The position numbers and the translations under genes are program-made. A stretch of DNA of 64,000 nt. Origin: Streptomyces tibetensis. GTDB taxonomy: Bacteria > Actinomycetota > Actinomycetes > Streptomycetales > Streptomycetaceae. Below, one piece after another: positions 48,701 to 63,700 of the stretch. A model generated the notes under the pieces. That model was not told the origin of the DNA. It searched no databases and saw nothing but the letters and a program-made list of their open reading frames with translations. How positions within the stretch are numbered: position 1 is the first letter of the stretch; every line of letters begins with the position of its first letter. The DNA lies in the NCBI RefSeq assembly GCF_007655005.1, contig NZ_SZVW01000018.1:1-64000 (forward strand). Reading direction: 5' to 3'.

Positions 48701-51700
48701 GCAGGGCGTTGTCCAGGGCTGCGCCGAGCAGCGGGCCGAGCATCCGGTCGGGGGCCGTGACGCCGGCCGCGCTCAGCAGCTCCATGGACTGGGCGACCAG
48801 CGTGACCAGGTGGTTGGCGCCCAGGGCGAGCGCCGCGTGGTAGAGCGGCCGGTTCTCCTCGGCGATCCACTCCGGCTCGCCGCCCATCTCGATGACCAGG
48901 GCCTCGGCGGCGAGGCGCAGCTCCTCGGGGGCGGTGACGCCGAAGGAGCAGCCGGCCAGCCGCTGGACGTCCACGGGCGTGCCCGTGAAGGTCATCGCGG
49001 GGTGCAGGGCGAGCGGCAGGGCGCCCGCGCGCAGGGCCGGGTCGAGGACCCGCGCCCCGTACCGCCCCGAGGTGTGCACGAGGAGCTGCCCCGGCCGGAC
49101 GGATCCGGTGTCGGCGAGGCCGGTGACGAGGTCGGGCAGGGCATCGTCGGGGACGGTCAGCAGCACCAGGTCGGCCCGCTTCAGGACCTCGGCGGGCGGC
49201 ATCACCGGCACGTCGGGCAGCAGATGTGCGGCGCGCCGCCGGGAGGCGTCCGAGACGGCGGAGACGGCGACCGGGCGGTGCCCGGCGAGCTGCAGGGACG
49301 CGGCGAGCACAGGCCCTACACGGCCGGCGCCGACGACGCCGACGGTGAGCCGCGCGGGGCGGTCCTTGGGGTCTGGCTGTGGGGTTGTGTTCACTCGACG
49401 GCGGCCTTCCCGTTCCAGTCCGCTCCGGGTACCGGACGATTTCTCGTCATGTTAACGCGATCGGTTCGAGGGGCGTTCGGTCGTCCACAGGCTGTGCATG
49501 CCCGTGCGGCATTCCCGTCCGGGCGTCCGGAAATGCGGATGCCCCGCCGCCCGCGCGCGGGGCAGGATCCGGGGCATGACCGATACGGCGGAACGCGACG
49601 ACCTGACGACGGACGAGGATCGGGTCGCTCGGCTGCGCGAGCGGCGGCTGGCCGCCCATCACAGGGCCCGGCGCGTGTTCGCGCGCCTCGGCTTCCAGCA
49701 GACCCTCCGGGAGCGCCTGGCGCTGCTGGAGGAGGCGGCGGCCGTCCACGACCTCGACCAGTTGTCCGACGTGTACGGCGACCGTGTCGTCGAGACGCTG
49801 GAGACGAAGGTCGCCGGGCTGCTCGGCACCGAGGCCGCCGCGTTCTTCCCGACGGGCACGATGGCCCAGCAGGTGGCCCTGCGCTGCTGGGCCGGCCGCA
49901 CCGGGAACCCGACCGTCGCCCTGCACGCGCTCAGCCATCCCGAGGTGCACGAGCGGAACGCGTTCAGCGAGGTCGGCCGGCTGCGCCCGGTGCGGCTGAC
50001 GAGCGAGCCGCGGCTGCCGACCGCCGCCGAGGTGCGCGACTTCGAGGAGCCCTTCGGGGCGCTGATGCTGGAACTGCCCCTCAGGGACGCCGGTTTCGTG
50101 CTGCCCTCCTGGGAGGAGCTCACCGCGGTCGTCGAGGCGGCGCGGGAACGGGACGCGGTGGTGCACTTCGACGGGGCCCGCCTGTGGGAGTCCACCGTCC
50201 ACTTCGGCCGCCCGCTGGAGGAGATCGCGGGCCTGGCCGACAGCGTCTACGTGTCGTTCTACAAGGCTCTGGAGGCTTTCGGCGGCGCGGCGCTCGCGGG
50301 CCCGAAGGAGCTCGTCGAGGAGGCGAAGACCTGGCGGCACCGGTACGGCGGGACGGTCTTCCAGCAGTTCCCCACGGCGCTGTCGGCGCTGGTCGGGCTG
50401 GAGCGGCAGCTGCCCCGGCTGCCGGAGTACGTGGCCCACGCGCGCGTGGTGGCCGCCTCGATGCGTGAGGCGTTCGCGGCGGCCGGGGTGCCGTGGGCGC
50501 GCGTGCACCCGGAGGTGCCGCACACCCACGACTTCCAGGTGTGGCTGCCGTACGAGGCGGACGTCCTCGGGGAGACGGCGGTCCGCATGGCCGAGGAGAC
50601 GGGCATCGCCCTGTTCGGCAATGGCTGGGACCGGGGCGGTCCCGGGCTGGCGCACACGGAGGTGCATGTGCGGGCCGACGGGCTTCAGTGGAGTGCCGAG
50701 GACGTGAAGGCGGCGGTTTCGGAGTTCGTGGCCCGGCTGCCGGAGCAGGTCAGGTAGGAAGCCGCCGCCACCGCGCCAGGGCGTCCCGGAGCCGGCGGCG
50801 GACCGGGCGGCCCGCGAGGGCGGCACGGAAGTGCCGCTCGTCGCGCCACTCCCGCACGACCTTCCAGTCGTCGGTGCCGGGGGCGGGCACGTCGGGCTCG
50901 CCGAGGGACCGGGCGCGGTAGGTGTCGAGGAGGTACTGCTGCGTGATGCTCATGGTGAATCGCCTCTGCGGGACGGGGGATGGAGGTCCGAAGGCTCCGC
51001 GGCTGCCCCGGTGGTCCCACCGTGCGTCCGGACCGGCCACGGCGTCGCGTCGATTGACCAGGCTCGTCAATCGGCGGGGGCGTTGTCGGTGGCCGGGTGC
51101 ACCATGAGGGCATGAGCGTGCACATCGACATCGAGGGGCTGCGGCCCGAGGCGGTAGCCGTCGTACCGTCGCCCCTGGCCGAGCTCGGCATGGCCCTGCA
51201 CGCGCTGTCCGAACCGGCGCACCACCCGGGCCTGCAGGGCTGGGTGACGGGGGTGACGGCCCGGCTCGACCCGCATCTGGCCGACCGGATGTGCGAGGCG
51301 GACTTCCTGTGGCGGACGACGTTCTCGGACCTGTTCCTGCCCTGGGCGGGCCTGCCGGACCGGCGCACGCTCCCGGGCGCGACCCTCGCCGAGGAGCTGG
51401 ACCAGCTCGACAAGCTGTCCGACGAGCAGTTCGTGGACGCGGCACTGGAGTTCACCTGTGGCGCCGGCTACGGCGAGGGGGGACCGACGGCGCTGACCGA
51501 CCCGGAGACGCGCCGCCGGGCACTGGAGCTGGCCGCCGCCCGCGGGCCGCGGCAACTGCGCTTCGGTGAGCGGCTGCTGGCGGAGCCGCCCAGGATCCGG
51601 GCCTGGCTGCGACAGTTCCTGCGGGACTGCGACGAGGCGTTCTTCGCGGAGGCCTGGGCCCGGCTGCGCCATCAGCTCGCGGCCGATGCCCGGCACAAGA

Positions 51701-54700
51701 CGGACCTGCTGCGGCGCAAGGGCCTGGCCGAGGGGCTGGCCGCGGTGTCCCCGGCGATCACGCTCGACGCCGCCGGCACCCGGATCACGGTCGACAAACT
51801 GGGCGACGGCCGTACGACCACGGGCGACGGCGGCCTGCTGCTCGTCCCGACGAGTCTCGGCTGGCCCCATCTGATGGTTCTGCACCGGTACGGCTGGCAG
51901 CCGGTGCTGCACTACCCGGTGGGCTCCCCGGAGCTCGCCGCACCGCAGACGGTCGAACAGCTGGCCCTGCGGATGACCGCACTGTCCCATCCGGTGCGGA
52001 TGCGCATGTGCCGCCATCTGGCCCGCAGCGCGCACACCACCAGCGAGCTGGCGCAGGTGCTCGGCATGACGGCCCCGGAGATATCCCGGCATCTTGCCGT
52101 GCTGAAGAAGGCGGGCCTGATCACGACCCGCCGCCGCGGCCGCTACGTGCTGCACCAGCTGGACGTGACGGTGGTGGCCCGGCTCGGCAGCGAGTTCCTG
52201 GAAGGGATCCTCAGGTAACCGGCCCCCACCGGCGGGTGAACGGCCGAGGGGCAGCTAGACGCTCCGACCGCGCCGCCGGGCAGGCGCCGCCAGGCCAGGG
52301 CGGCCGGGCCAGCGCGGTCGGACCGGCACGGCCGGGTCAGCGCGGCCGGGCCATCGCGGTCGGACCGGCACAGCCGGGCCAGGGCGGCCCGCTCGGCACG
52401 GCCGGGTCAGCCGTGGCCGCCGGCCCGCACCAGCCCCGTCTCGTAGGCCAGCACCACGACCTGCACCCGGTCCCTGAGCCCGAGCTTGGTCAGGATGCGG
52501 CCCACGTGCGTCTTCACGGTCGCCTCCGACAGCACCAGCCGCGCCGCGATCTCGCCGTTGGACAGGCCCTGCGCGACCAGCACCATGACCTCACGCTCAC
52601 GGTCGGTGAGCCGCTCGAGCTCCTTGTGCTGGGGCTGCTGGGCGCCCGGCAGCATCGGTGCGAAGCGGTCCAGCAGCCGCCGGGTGGTGGAGGGCGCGAC
52701 GACCGCGTCCCCGCTGTGCACGGCCCTGATCGCGGTCAGGAGCTCGGCCGGCGGGACGTCCTTGAGCATGAAGCCGGAGGCGCCCGCCTTCAGCCCGGAG
52801 AAGGCGTACTCGTCGAGGTCGAAGGTGGTCAGGATGAGCACCTTCGGCGGGTCGGTGTCCGCGCAGATCCGGCGGGTCGTCTCCACCCCGTCGAGCTTCG
52901 GCATGCGGACGTCCATCAGCACCACGTCGACCTCGGTCGTCCGCAGTTCCTGGAGGGCCTCGACGCCGTCGCCCGCCTCCGCCACGACCTCCATGTCCGG
53001 CTGGGCGGCGAGCACCATCCGGAACCCGGTGCGCAGCAGCACCTGGTCGTCGACGAGCATCACGCGGATCGTCATCGGGCCTCTTCCATGTCGGGTCATC
53101 TCGGGGTTCGTCACAGCGGTCGTGACAGGGCGTTACAGGTGTCAGCGAGGGGCGTGCGGCGGCGTCAGTGCGCGGGTTTGAGCGGCAGCAGGGCACTGAT
53201 GCGGAATCCTCCGCCCGGGCGCGGGCCCGCGTCCAGGGTGCCGCCGACCATACCGACCCGCTCGCGCATGCCGATCAGGCCGTGGCCCTGTCCGTCGAAC
53301 CCGCCCTCCTCGTACAGCTCGTGCGGGGCGCCCTTGCCGTCGTCCTCGACGAGCAGGCCGAGGCCGTCGTCGAAGTACACCAGGCGCACGCTCGCGCCCG
53401 CGTTCTCCCCGCCGTGTTTACGGGTGTTGGTGAGCGCCTCCTGCACGATGCGGTAGGCGGTGAGCTCGACGCCGCTGGGCAGCGGGCGGGGTGTGCCCTC
53501 GACCTTGAAGTCGACGGGCAGTCCGGAGGTGCGGCACTGCTCGACGAGGTCCTCGATCTGCTGCACATCGGGCTGCGGCACGTACTCGCCGGCCTCCTGG
53601 TGCTCGCCGGTGCGCAGCACGCCGAGCAGGCGGCGCATCTCGGCGAGGGCCTGGCGGCCGGTGGAGGAGATGGTCTCCAGGGCCTTCTTCGCCTGGTCGG
53701 GCGCGGCGTCCAGGACGTAGGCGGCGCCGTCGGCCTGGACCACCATCACCGACACGTTGTGCGCGACGACGTCGTGCAACTCGCGCGCGATCCGGGCGCG
53801 TTCGGCGGCGACGGCGACCTTGGACTGTGCCTCGCGCTCCTTCTCCAGGCGGGCGGCCCTCTCCTCCAGCTGCGCGAAGTAGGCGCGGCGGGTGCGGATG
53901 GAGTCGCCGAGCACCCAGGCGAGCGCGAAGGGGACGGTCTGGAGGACCGCCAGGGCGATGTCGCCCGCGATCCCCGTCTGCTCGTTCGACCAGCGCAGCT
54001 GCGCCAGCGGGGCCGCGCACAGGCCGGCGATCAGCGCGAAGCGGGAAGCCCAGCGGGCACCCTCCGCCGCGACGGTGTAGACGATCACCAGCATGGCGAA
54101 GTCGGAGGGCAGGATCGCGACGTCGGTGACCAGCTGCGCCACGCCGACCGCAGCCGCGAGCAGCAGCATCCTCTCCGGCATCCGGCGGCGCAGCGCCACC
54201 ACCAGGCTCAGCAGCAGTGTGATCGGAATGACCACGGCCCAGGGGCCGATCTGCTCGCCCGCCGCCCCGCCCACTACCGAGATCCCGAGGAGGACCACGG
54301 CCCAGAAGCCGTCGACCCACGTCGGGTGCTTGCGGAGGAAGTCATAGAGGCGCTGCACGTAACCCAGCGTAGGGAAGCGCGATAGGTGCAGGGGTCAACC
54401 GGAGGGCCGATCCGTACCGGGCGCGCATACTCCGCAAGGTGGAGTTGCGTTCGTTGTGTCCACATAGCCTGGCCCGGTGACGGCAGGAACGAGGGACGAG
54501 CGGAACGAGTGGCACGAGTGGCGTGGGTGGCGTGCGGCGGCGCAGGACGCTCTGTACGCGCCGGGGGGCTTCTACCGGCGCGCGGAGGGACCGGCCGGGC
54601 ATTTCCGGACGTCCGTGCACACGTCGCCGCTGTTCGCGGGGGCGGTTGCCCGGCTGCTGTGCCGGGTCGACGAGGCGCTGGGGCGGCCCGCGGTGCTGGA

Positions 54701-57700
54701 CTTCGTCGACATGGCGGCCGGGCGGGGTGAGCTGACGAGCGGGGTGCTCGCCGCTCTCCCCGCCGACGTGGCGGCACGTACGCGCGCGTACGCCGTCGAG
54801 ATCGCCGAGCGGCCCGCGGGACTCGATCACCGGATCGAGTGGCTGGCCACGCCCCCGGAGGGGACGACCGGGCTGCTGTTCGCCAACGAGTGGCTGGACA
54901 ACGTGCCCGTGGAGGTCGTGGAGGTGGATGCCGCGGGCGTCGCACGGCTGGTCATGGTCCGCGAGGACGGGACCGAGCGGCTCGGGGAGCCGGTGGCCGG
55001 GGCGTCGGCGCGGTGGCTGGAGCGGTGGTGGCCGCTGCCCGGCGAGGAGGGGCTGCGCGCCGAGATCGGGCTGCCCCGGGACGAGGCCTGGGCCGCCGCG
55101 GTAGCGACGCTCGGGCGAGGGCTCGCGGTGGCCGTGGACTACGCGCACTCGGCGGACACCCGCCCGCCGTTCGGCACGCTCACCGGGTTCCGGGAAGGCC
55201 GCGGGACCACACCCGTCCCGGACGGCTCCTGCGACATCACGGCCCACGTCGCCCTGGACGCGTGCGCGCTGCCCGGCGGACGCGTGCTCCCCCAGCGCGA
55301 GGCACTGCACGCCCTGGGCGTGACCGGCGCGCGCCCCCCGCTCACGCTGGCCTCCGCCGACCCCGCCGCATACGTACGCGCCCTTGCGAGCGCCGGTGAG
55401 GCCGCCGAGCTCACCGCGGCGGGCGGGCTGGGCGACTTCGGCTGGCTGGTGCAGCCCGTCGGCGTCGAGGACCCCTTCCAGGCGCTGGGTGAGGACTCCC
55501 GCTAGGCGCTGCCCGAAGACCCGCTCCAGGCACGGCGGGAGGGCCCCCGTGCTATTTGTCGATGTCCCCGACCACGAAGAACATCGACCCCAGGATCGCC
55601 ACCATGTCCGCGACCAGCGTCCCCGGCAGCAGCTCCGTCAGCGCCTGGATGTTGTTGTACGACGCCGAGCGCAGCTTCAGCCGGTACGGGGTCTTCTCGC
55701 CCTTGCTGACGAGGTAGTAGCCGTTGATGCCGAGCGGGTTCTCGGTCCAGGCGTACGTGTGTCCCTCGGGCGCCTTCAGGACCTTCGGGAGCCGCTGGTT
55801 GACCGGCCCGGGCGCCAGCTCGGCCAGCCGGTCGAGGCAGGCGTCGGCCAGGTCCAGCGCGTTGTGCGTCTGCTCCAGGAGGCACTCGAAGCGGGCGAGG
55901 CAGTCGCCCTCCTGCCGGGTCACCACCTTCAGGGTGTCCTGGAGGTCGCCGTAGGCGAGGTACGGCTCGTCCCGGCGCAGGTCGAAGTCGACGCCCGAGG
56001 CGCGTCCGATCGGCCCGCTCACCCCGTAGGCGTGCACGGCCTCGGCGGTGAGGGTGCCCACGCCCCGGGTGCGGCCCCGGAAGATCTCGTTGCCGAGCAC
56101 CAGGTCCTCGAAGCGGTCCATCCGGGAGCGCACGTCGGCGACGGAGGCACGCGCGCGCGTGGTCCACCCGGCCGGCAGGTCCTCCTTGAGGCCGCCCACC
56201 CGGTTGAACATGTAGTGCATCCGCCCGCCGGAGATCTCCTCCATGACGTGCTGGAGCTCCTCGCGCTCCCGGAAGGCGTAGAAGATCGGGGTGATCCCGC
56301 CGAGCTCCAGCGGGTACGAGCCGAGGAACATCAGGTGGTTGAGCACCCGGTTCAGCTCGGCGAGCAGCGTGCGCAGCCACACCGCGCGCTCGGGCACCTC
56401 CATGCCGAGCATCCGCTCCACGGCGAGGACCACGCCCAGCTCGTTGGAGAACGCCGACAGCCAGTCGTGACGGTTGGCGAGCATGATGATCTGGCGGTAG
56501 TCGCGCGCTTCGAACAGCTTCTCCGCGCCGCGGTGCATGTAGCCGATCACCGGCTCCGCGTGCCTGATGCGCTCGCCGTCGAGGACGAGCTTCAGCCGCA
56601 GCACGCCATGGGTGGACGGGTGCTGCGGTCCGATGTTGAGCACCATGTCGGTGCTCTCCGCGGCGCCGCCGATTCCGACCATGGTCTCCGTCGTAGGAGT
56701 CATGGACACAGTCTCTCCTACGTACGCTGGCCCCATGGATACGGGGAGTCCGCACGAGGTGGGGCCGGACGGGACACAGAGCACGGCCGTGGCGGCCGGC
56801 GGCGAGCCGGTGTGGATCGCGCTGCCGCCCGGACTGCTGAAGATGCGCCGGCTGCTGCTGGTCGTGTGGCTCGGGCTGATCGCCCTGGCGGCCGGGCTGC
56901 TGCCGGGGCTGCTGGCGGGTCCCGCCTGGGCCGCCTTCGCCCTGCCGCCACTGGCCCTGCTGGCCTGGGGCTGGGTGATGATCGAGCGCAACTGGCGTTC
57001 CTGGCGGTACGCCGAGCGGGCCGACGACCTGCTGATCAGCCGGGGCGTGCTCTGGCGCGAGGAGACCGTCGTGCCGTACGGGCGGATGCAGCTGGTCGAG
57101 GTCACGTCCGGGCCCGTCGAGCGGCACTTCGGGCTGGCCAGCGTGCAGCTGCACACGGCGGCCGCGGCCACCGACGCGACCATCCCCGGCCTGGACCCGG
57201 CCGAGGCGGAACGGCTGCGCGACCGGCTCACCGAGCTGGGCGAAGCCCGGTCGGCGGGGCTGTGACGGCGCCGGAGGCCGCCGAGGCCTCGGAGGCCGCC
57301 GAGGTGACCGAGCGGCGGCTGCACCCCGTCACACCGCTGCGCCGCGCCTGGGCACCGGTCGCGGTGCTCATCGGCTGGGCCGTGCACGACCCCGACGGGG
57401 CGCAGCGCCAGCTGACCCGGCTGACCACGACCACGCTGCTCATCGGCCTCGCCGTGCTCGTCCCGGCCGCCGCCCTCTACGGCTTCTGCTCCTGGTGGTT
57501 CACGCACTTCGCGGTGACCCGGACCGAACTGCGCATCCGTACCGGGCTCGTCTTCCGGCGCACCGCGCACATCCGGCTGGAGCGGATCCAGGCCGTCGAC
57601 GTCACCCAGCCGCTGCTGGCCCGGGTCGCGGGCGTCGCCAAGCTCAAACTCGACGTCATAGGCACCGACAAGAAGGACGAACTGGCCTTCCTCGGCGCCG

Positions 57701-60700
57701 ACGAGGCACGGGCGCTGCGGGCCGAACTGCTCGCCCGGGCGGCCCGTTTCGCACCCGAGACCGCGCACGAGGTCGGCGAGGCCCCGTCCCGGCAGCTGCT
57801 GCGGGTGCCACCGGGCGTGCTCGCCCTGTCGCTGGTGCTGACGGGCGCCACCTGGATGTCGCTGGCCGCGGCGCTCGTCGTCCCGCCGGTGCTGTGGCTG
57901 GTCACCCACAGCCTGTGGACGATCCTCGCGGTCGCCCTGCCGTTGCTGGGTGCGGCGGGCGCGAGCAGCGTGGGGCGGTTCGTCGCCGAGTACGACTGGA
58001 CGGTGGGCGAGTCGCCCGACGGGCTGCGCATCGACCACGGGCTGCTGGACCGGGCCCACGAGACGGTGCCGCCCGGGCGCGTGCAGACCGTGCGGATCGT
58101 GGAGCCGCTGCTGTGGCGGCGACGCGGCTGGGTGCGGGTGGAGCTGGACGTGGCCGGTTCGTCCAACTCCGTGCTGGTGCCGGTCGCTCCGCGCGAGATC
58201 GCCGAGGACGTGGTCGCGCGCGTGCTGCCGGGGGTGAGCGTGCCGGGGCCCACGGCCCTGTCGCCGGCCCCGCGTAGCGCTCGCTGGTGCGTGCCGCTGT
58301 GGTGGCGCGGGTACGGACTCGCCGTCACGGACGCGGTGTTCGTGGCCCGGTCCGGGCTGCTGCGACGGAGCCTGGCGCTGGTGCCGCACGCCAAGGTGCA
58401 GAGCGTGCGGATGACGCAGGGGCCGTGGGAGCGTGCCCGGGGCGTCGCCGACGTGTGTGTGGACACGGGGGCGAACAAGACGGTGCGGGCCCGGCTGCGG
58501 GACGCCGGTGAGGCGCGCGAGCTGCTGGCGGCACAGGCGGAGCGGTCCCGTACGGGGCGCAGGGACGCGCGGCCGGACCGCTGGATGGCGTGACCTCGCA
58601 GGAGCTGGATGGGGCGACCCTGGGAGGAGCTGGATGGCGTGACGCGGGGATAGCCGGGTGGCGTGACCGCGGGAAAAGCCAGGTGGCGTGACCGCGGGAA
58701 AAGCCAGGTGGCGTGACCGCGGGAAAGGCCAGGTGGCGTGACCGCGGGAAACAGCGAAGGCCCCCCGGCCGCAGCCGAGGGGCCCTTCGTCACCACAGGC
58801 CTCAGGAGACCGCGCTGCGCAGTCCCTGTACGTCGATCTGCTCGGTCTCGTCGTGCGCCGTCAGGTCGATGACCTGGCCGATGCCGCGCGACTCCTCGTC
58901 GGCCGGCTTGTAGCGGGCCTCGGTCTCGGCCTTGTGCAGGGCGAGCGCCTCCTGGCCGACGACATCGGCGAGGTCCTCGTTCTGCACGGCTTCCAGGGCC
59001 GCCGGGGACGTACCGGCCTTCGTGCCGAAGAAGTCGAACCCGCCCCCGGTCGGCGGACGCCGCACCGGCGACTGCGGCGGGACGGCCACGGCGGTCGGAA
59101 CGGTGTAGTGCCCGGAGAGCCGCCCCCCGGGCTGCTCGGGCCGGGCGGACTGCTCCGGGCTGACGGGTTGTTCGGCCCGGGCGGACTGCTCGGTGCCGAC
59201 GGGTTGTTCGGCCCGGGCGGACTGCTCGGTGCCGACGGGCTGTTCGGCGCGGACCGACTGCTCGGGCCGTGCGGCTTGCGGAAGTTGCCCGGTCTCGGTC
59301 TCGCCGGCCTCCGCGGAAGCCTTAGCGGCCGGCACGGAAGCCCCGCCGCCCTTCGCGGAAACCCCGGCCGCCGGAACGGCCGTTTCGGCGGCTGCGCGCT
59401 CGTGGCCGTCGGCCGCCTCGGACCGCTCCTGCGCCTCGTCCTCGCGCGCCTGCTCCCGCTGCTCCGCCTGCTCCGCCTGCTCCCGCTTCGCCTCCTGCGC
59501 GGCCTCCGTGCCCTCGCCCTCGCCCTCGCCCTCGCCCTCTCCCTTGTCCTCGTCCTCGCCCCTCGGCACGCCGTCACCATCACCGTCGCCGCCGCCGTCC
59601 GGGTCCGGAACCGTCTCACCGTCGAACCGGGCGAGTGCGGCCGCGGCCCGCAGGAACAGCCGGGTGCCCTCCGGCGAGAACACGGCGGGATGTGCGGGCT
59701 GCTCCTCGGCACCGAGAGCGGCAGGCGCCTCGTCCGGCTCCGGCGAAGCCTCCACCGCGTCGGACGCCCCCGCCGGCAGCGCGGCCCGAACCGGAGCCGT
59801 CGCCTCTATCTCGAGGACCCGGCGATCCTCCAGGACGCTCGCGCGTTCCGCCTCCGCCGTGGCGTACCGGCGCAGCAGCGCGGCGTGCTCGTTGCGCAGA
59901 CCGGCCAGCTCCGTGCGCTTGGCGCGCAGCCGCTGCTCCAGCTTCCCGCGCAGCTCACGCGACTCCTCGAGGTCGGCCTCCAGTTCGGCCACGCGTTCCT
60001 CGAAGCGCCACTCGTCGCTCGCCCGCGCGCGCGTGAGGTCGGCGACGCGCTTGCCCGCCTGGGTGTCCCAACGGCGCAGCACGACCGCGCCGATGACCGC
60101 CGTCGCCGCCGCGGCGGCGGCCAGACCGCGGAGCACCATCGGCTCCGTGAACACCCAGGGCCCCAGGGCGCAGACGAGGGAGACGCCTGCGATCGCCGAC
60201 GGGGGCAGCATCCTGTGCAGGGGCGGGGAATGGCGGTGACGTCCACGTGGCATGGCCAGAAACTTACCGCGCGTAGGCGAATCATGGTGACCCGCCCCGC
60301 AAAAACAAAGCCGTACCGAAACGTTCACACCACTTCAGAACTCGGGAACAACCGGAATCGATCGCTCACCCAATTCCCAAGATCATTTTCAGGGTCCGAT
60401 CAGCCGCCCGCTCATCCACTCCAGGGCCGCCGGAATCTCGCGCCGCCAGGTGTTGAAGTTGTGTCCGCCGCTTTCGAGGATGATCGACGAGATCCGCGTC
60501 CGCCCGGTGCCCTCGACCCGCTCGATGAACCTCAGCGTGTCCTTGTAGTTGGTCTCTCCCTGTTTGCTGCTGCTGACCAGCAGGGACGTATCGGGAGCCG
60601 GCTCGTGGGCGAGGTACCACCGCAGGTCCGCGCGATTGCGCAGCGCCTTGTCGCCCTGGAAGAGATCGCCTGTCGTGGCGTCGATCGGCGCCTTGTAGTA

Positions 60701-63700
60701 AGCCGACAGGCCGGCCCCGGCGGCGTACACACCGGGATGGTGCAGGGCGATCTTCAACGCACAGTAACCCCCCGTGGAGTTGCCGATGATGCCCAGACCG
60801 CCCGGCTTTTCGGCCACCCTGTAGTGCGTGCGCAACGCGTCGGGGAGATCCTTCGCGAAGAACGACTCGGTCTGCGGACCACCCGGGATGTCGACGCACT
60901 CCGTGTCCCGGGGCGGCGCCACCGTGGGCCGCAGCATCACGAGGATCATCGGCTTCGCCCTGCCCGCCCGGGCCAGTTCCAGAGCCGTACTCGGATAGCG
61001 GAGCTTCTCCACCAGCGCCGACGCCGTGCCCGGATAACCCGTCAGCACGACGGCGGTGGGAAACCTGTGAGTGCGGTACCGGGGCTGGAAGTACTCCGGC
61101 GGCAGATAGACGTACGCCGGCGAGGCGATGTGCGTCGTACGGCCCACGATGTCGACCCGCTGGATCCGGCCGCCGGCCTGTGGCAGCGCACCGCCCGCCC
61201 CCGGCACCCGGCGGGAGTCGACCACCTTCAACGGGCCCCCGTCCGGCAGGTGGTCGACGACCACGCCCTGGTCCTTCTCCTGCCCGAACAGGTCCGCCCA
61301 GCTCGCGTAGAACCCGAAGGACTGGTTGGCGGCCAGGCCCACCGCGGCGAACAGCGCCACCTGGGTGCCCAGCAGCAGTGCGACCCGCCCGCTCACGGCC
61401 CGCAGGCCGCGCCGGGCCAGCCGTGGCCACAGCCAGACCGTGCCGGCGAACAGCAGCACGGCAGACAGCACGGCCAGCGCCAGCACCTCGTCGCTCGTCA
61501 GACCCATGGGTCGGTCACCTGTCCGCGCTCTCCGTCCGGGCCCGTACCCCCCACATCTGCGCAAGGGCTTGTCCCGGACTTTCCTCGGCCTTTGAAACGG
61601 CTTTGACATGGGGAGTGAACCTCTCTCCCCGAGACACCGTCCTAGAGGGCGCAATGTCGCCGGATGCCCGAATCGGCACCGGATCCAAGGTCTCTCGCAG
61701 AACTACGGGATGCGATGTCTGTCAGGACAGATGAGGAAATGTCGGGCGAGGTTCCGCGTCGCAGCAGCGATGCGGCCCGTCCGGGCCGGTTGAGCCGGAT
61801 ACCGCGCGGGCCACGCCCCGAGGCCGTCCCCGTCCTCGTCGGCAGAGCCTGCGCCCTGGTGGGCGTCCTGGACATCGCCGCGGGCGTCTTCCCCCGCTTC
61901 CGGCACAGCAGGATGCACGCCATCGCCGAGGTCCTGCCGGGCGCGCTCGGCCCGTTCGCGGCCGCCCTGTCCCTCAGCACCGGCGTGCTGTTGCTGCTGC
62001 TCGCCCACGGCCTCAAGCGCGCCAAGCGCAGGGCCTGGCGGGCCGCGGTGGCGCTCCTGCCCGCCGGTGCCGTCGCCCAGTTCACCTACCGGCACTCGCT
62101 CGTGGGCGTGCTGATCTCCCTGGTACTGCTGGCGCCCCTGCTGCGCCACCGCGACCAGTTCAACGCCCTGCCCGACCCGCGCAGCCGCTGGAAGGCCCTC
62201 GCCAACTTCGTGCTCATGAGCGCCGGTTCGCTCGCGCTCGGACTGCTCGTCGTCAGCGTCCACAGCGGGCGCATCATCGGCGACCCCAGCCTCGCCGACC
62301 GCATCACCCACGTCATCTACGGCCTGTTCGGCTTCGAAGGCCCGGTCGGCTACCGGGGCGACACCTCCTGGACCGTCGCCTTCTCCCTCGGCGCCCTCGG
62401 CCTGCTCACCGCCGTCACCACCATCTACCTGGCCTTCCGCCCCGAGCACCCGGCCGCACGACTCACCGCGGAGGACGAGGCCGCGCTGCGCGCCCTGCTC
62501 GACAAGCACGGACGCCGCGACTCCCTCGGCCACTTCGCCCTGCGCCGCGACAAGGCCGTCGTCTTCTCCCCCAGCGGCAAGGCCGCCGTCACCTACCGCG
62601 TCGTCTCCGGCGTGATGCTCGCCAGCGGCGACCCGATCGGCGACGTCGAGGCCTGGCCCGGCGCCATCGAACGGTTCATGGACGAGGCCAGGGCCCACTC
62701 CTGGACCCCCGCCGTCATGGGCTGCTCCGAGACCGGCGGCGAGGTGTGGACCCGCGAGACCGGGCTCGACGCCCTCGAACTGGGCGACGAGGCGGTGGTG
62801 GATGTCGCGGATTTCTCCCTCGCCGGCCGCGCGATGCGCAACGTGCGCCAGATGGTCAAGCGCATCGAGCGCGCCGGTTACGAAACCCGGGTACGACGTG
62901 TCCGTGACCTCGGCGACGCCGAACTGGAGCGCATCCGCCAGGCCGCCGAAGACTGGCGCGGCACCGACACCGAACGCGGCTTCTCCATGGCGCTCGGCCG
63001 CGTCGGCGACCCCGCCGACGGCGACTGCCTCATCGCCACCGCCCACAAACAGGACGACCACCCGGGCCCCTACGGCGATCTGAAGGCGATCCTGCACTTC
63101 GTGCCGTGGGGCACCGACGGCGCCTCCCTGGACCTGATGCGCCGCGACCGCTCGGCCGACCCCGGCATGAACGAACTGCTCATCGTCGCCGCCCTCCAGG
63201 CAGCACCCAGGTTCGGCATCACTCGCGTCTCCCTCAACTTCGCCATGTTCCGCGCGGCACTGGCCCGCGGCGAGAAGATCGGCGCCGGCCCGGTGCTGCG
63301 CGCCTGGCGCGGACTGCTGGTCTTCCTCTCCCGCTGGTTCCAGATCGAGTCCCTCTACAAGTTCAACGCCAAGTTCCAGCCGCGTTGGGAACCGCGCTTC
63401 GTCGTCTACCGGGCCCCCGCCGACCTGCCCCGGATCGGCTTCGCCGCCATGCAGGCCGAGGGCTTCGTCAACCTCGCCCTCCCCCTGCCGCGTTTCCTGC
63501 GCCGCCGGCGCCTGGCCACGCCCCGCCCCTGCGCCCACGCCACCACGGCCGAACGCGACGTCCGGGCGGCATGACCCCGCCCCCCGACCGAGGCCGTCGC
63601 ACGGGCCGCAGCGCCGGACGGCCCCCGCCGGGGCCTACGCTGAACATATGAGCAACCAGAGCGGACGCGGGCGCGTGGCGGGCCTACCCGAATGGGACCG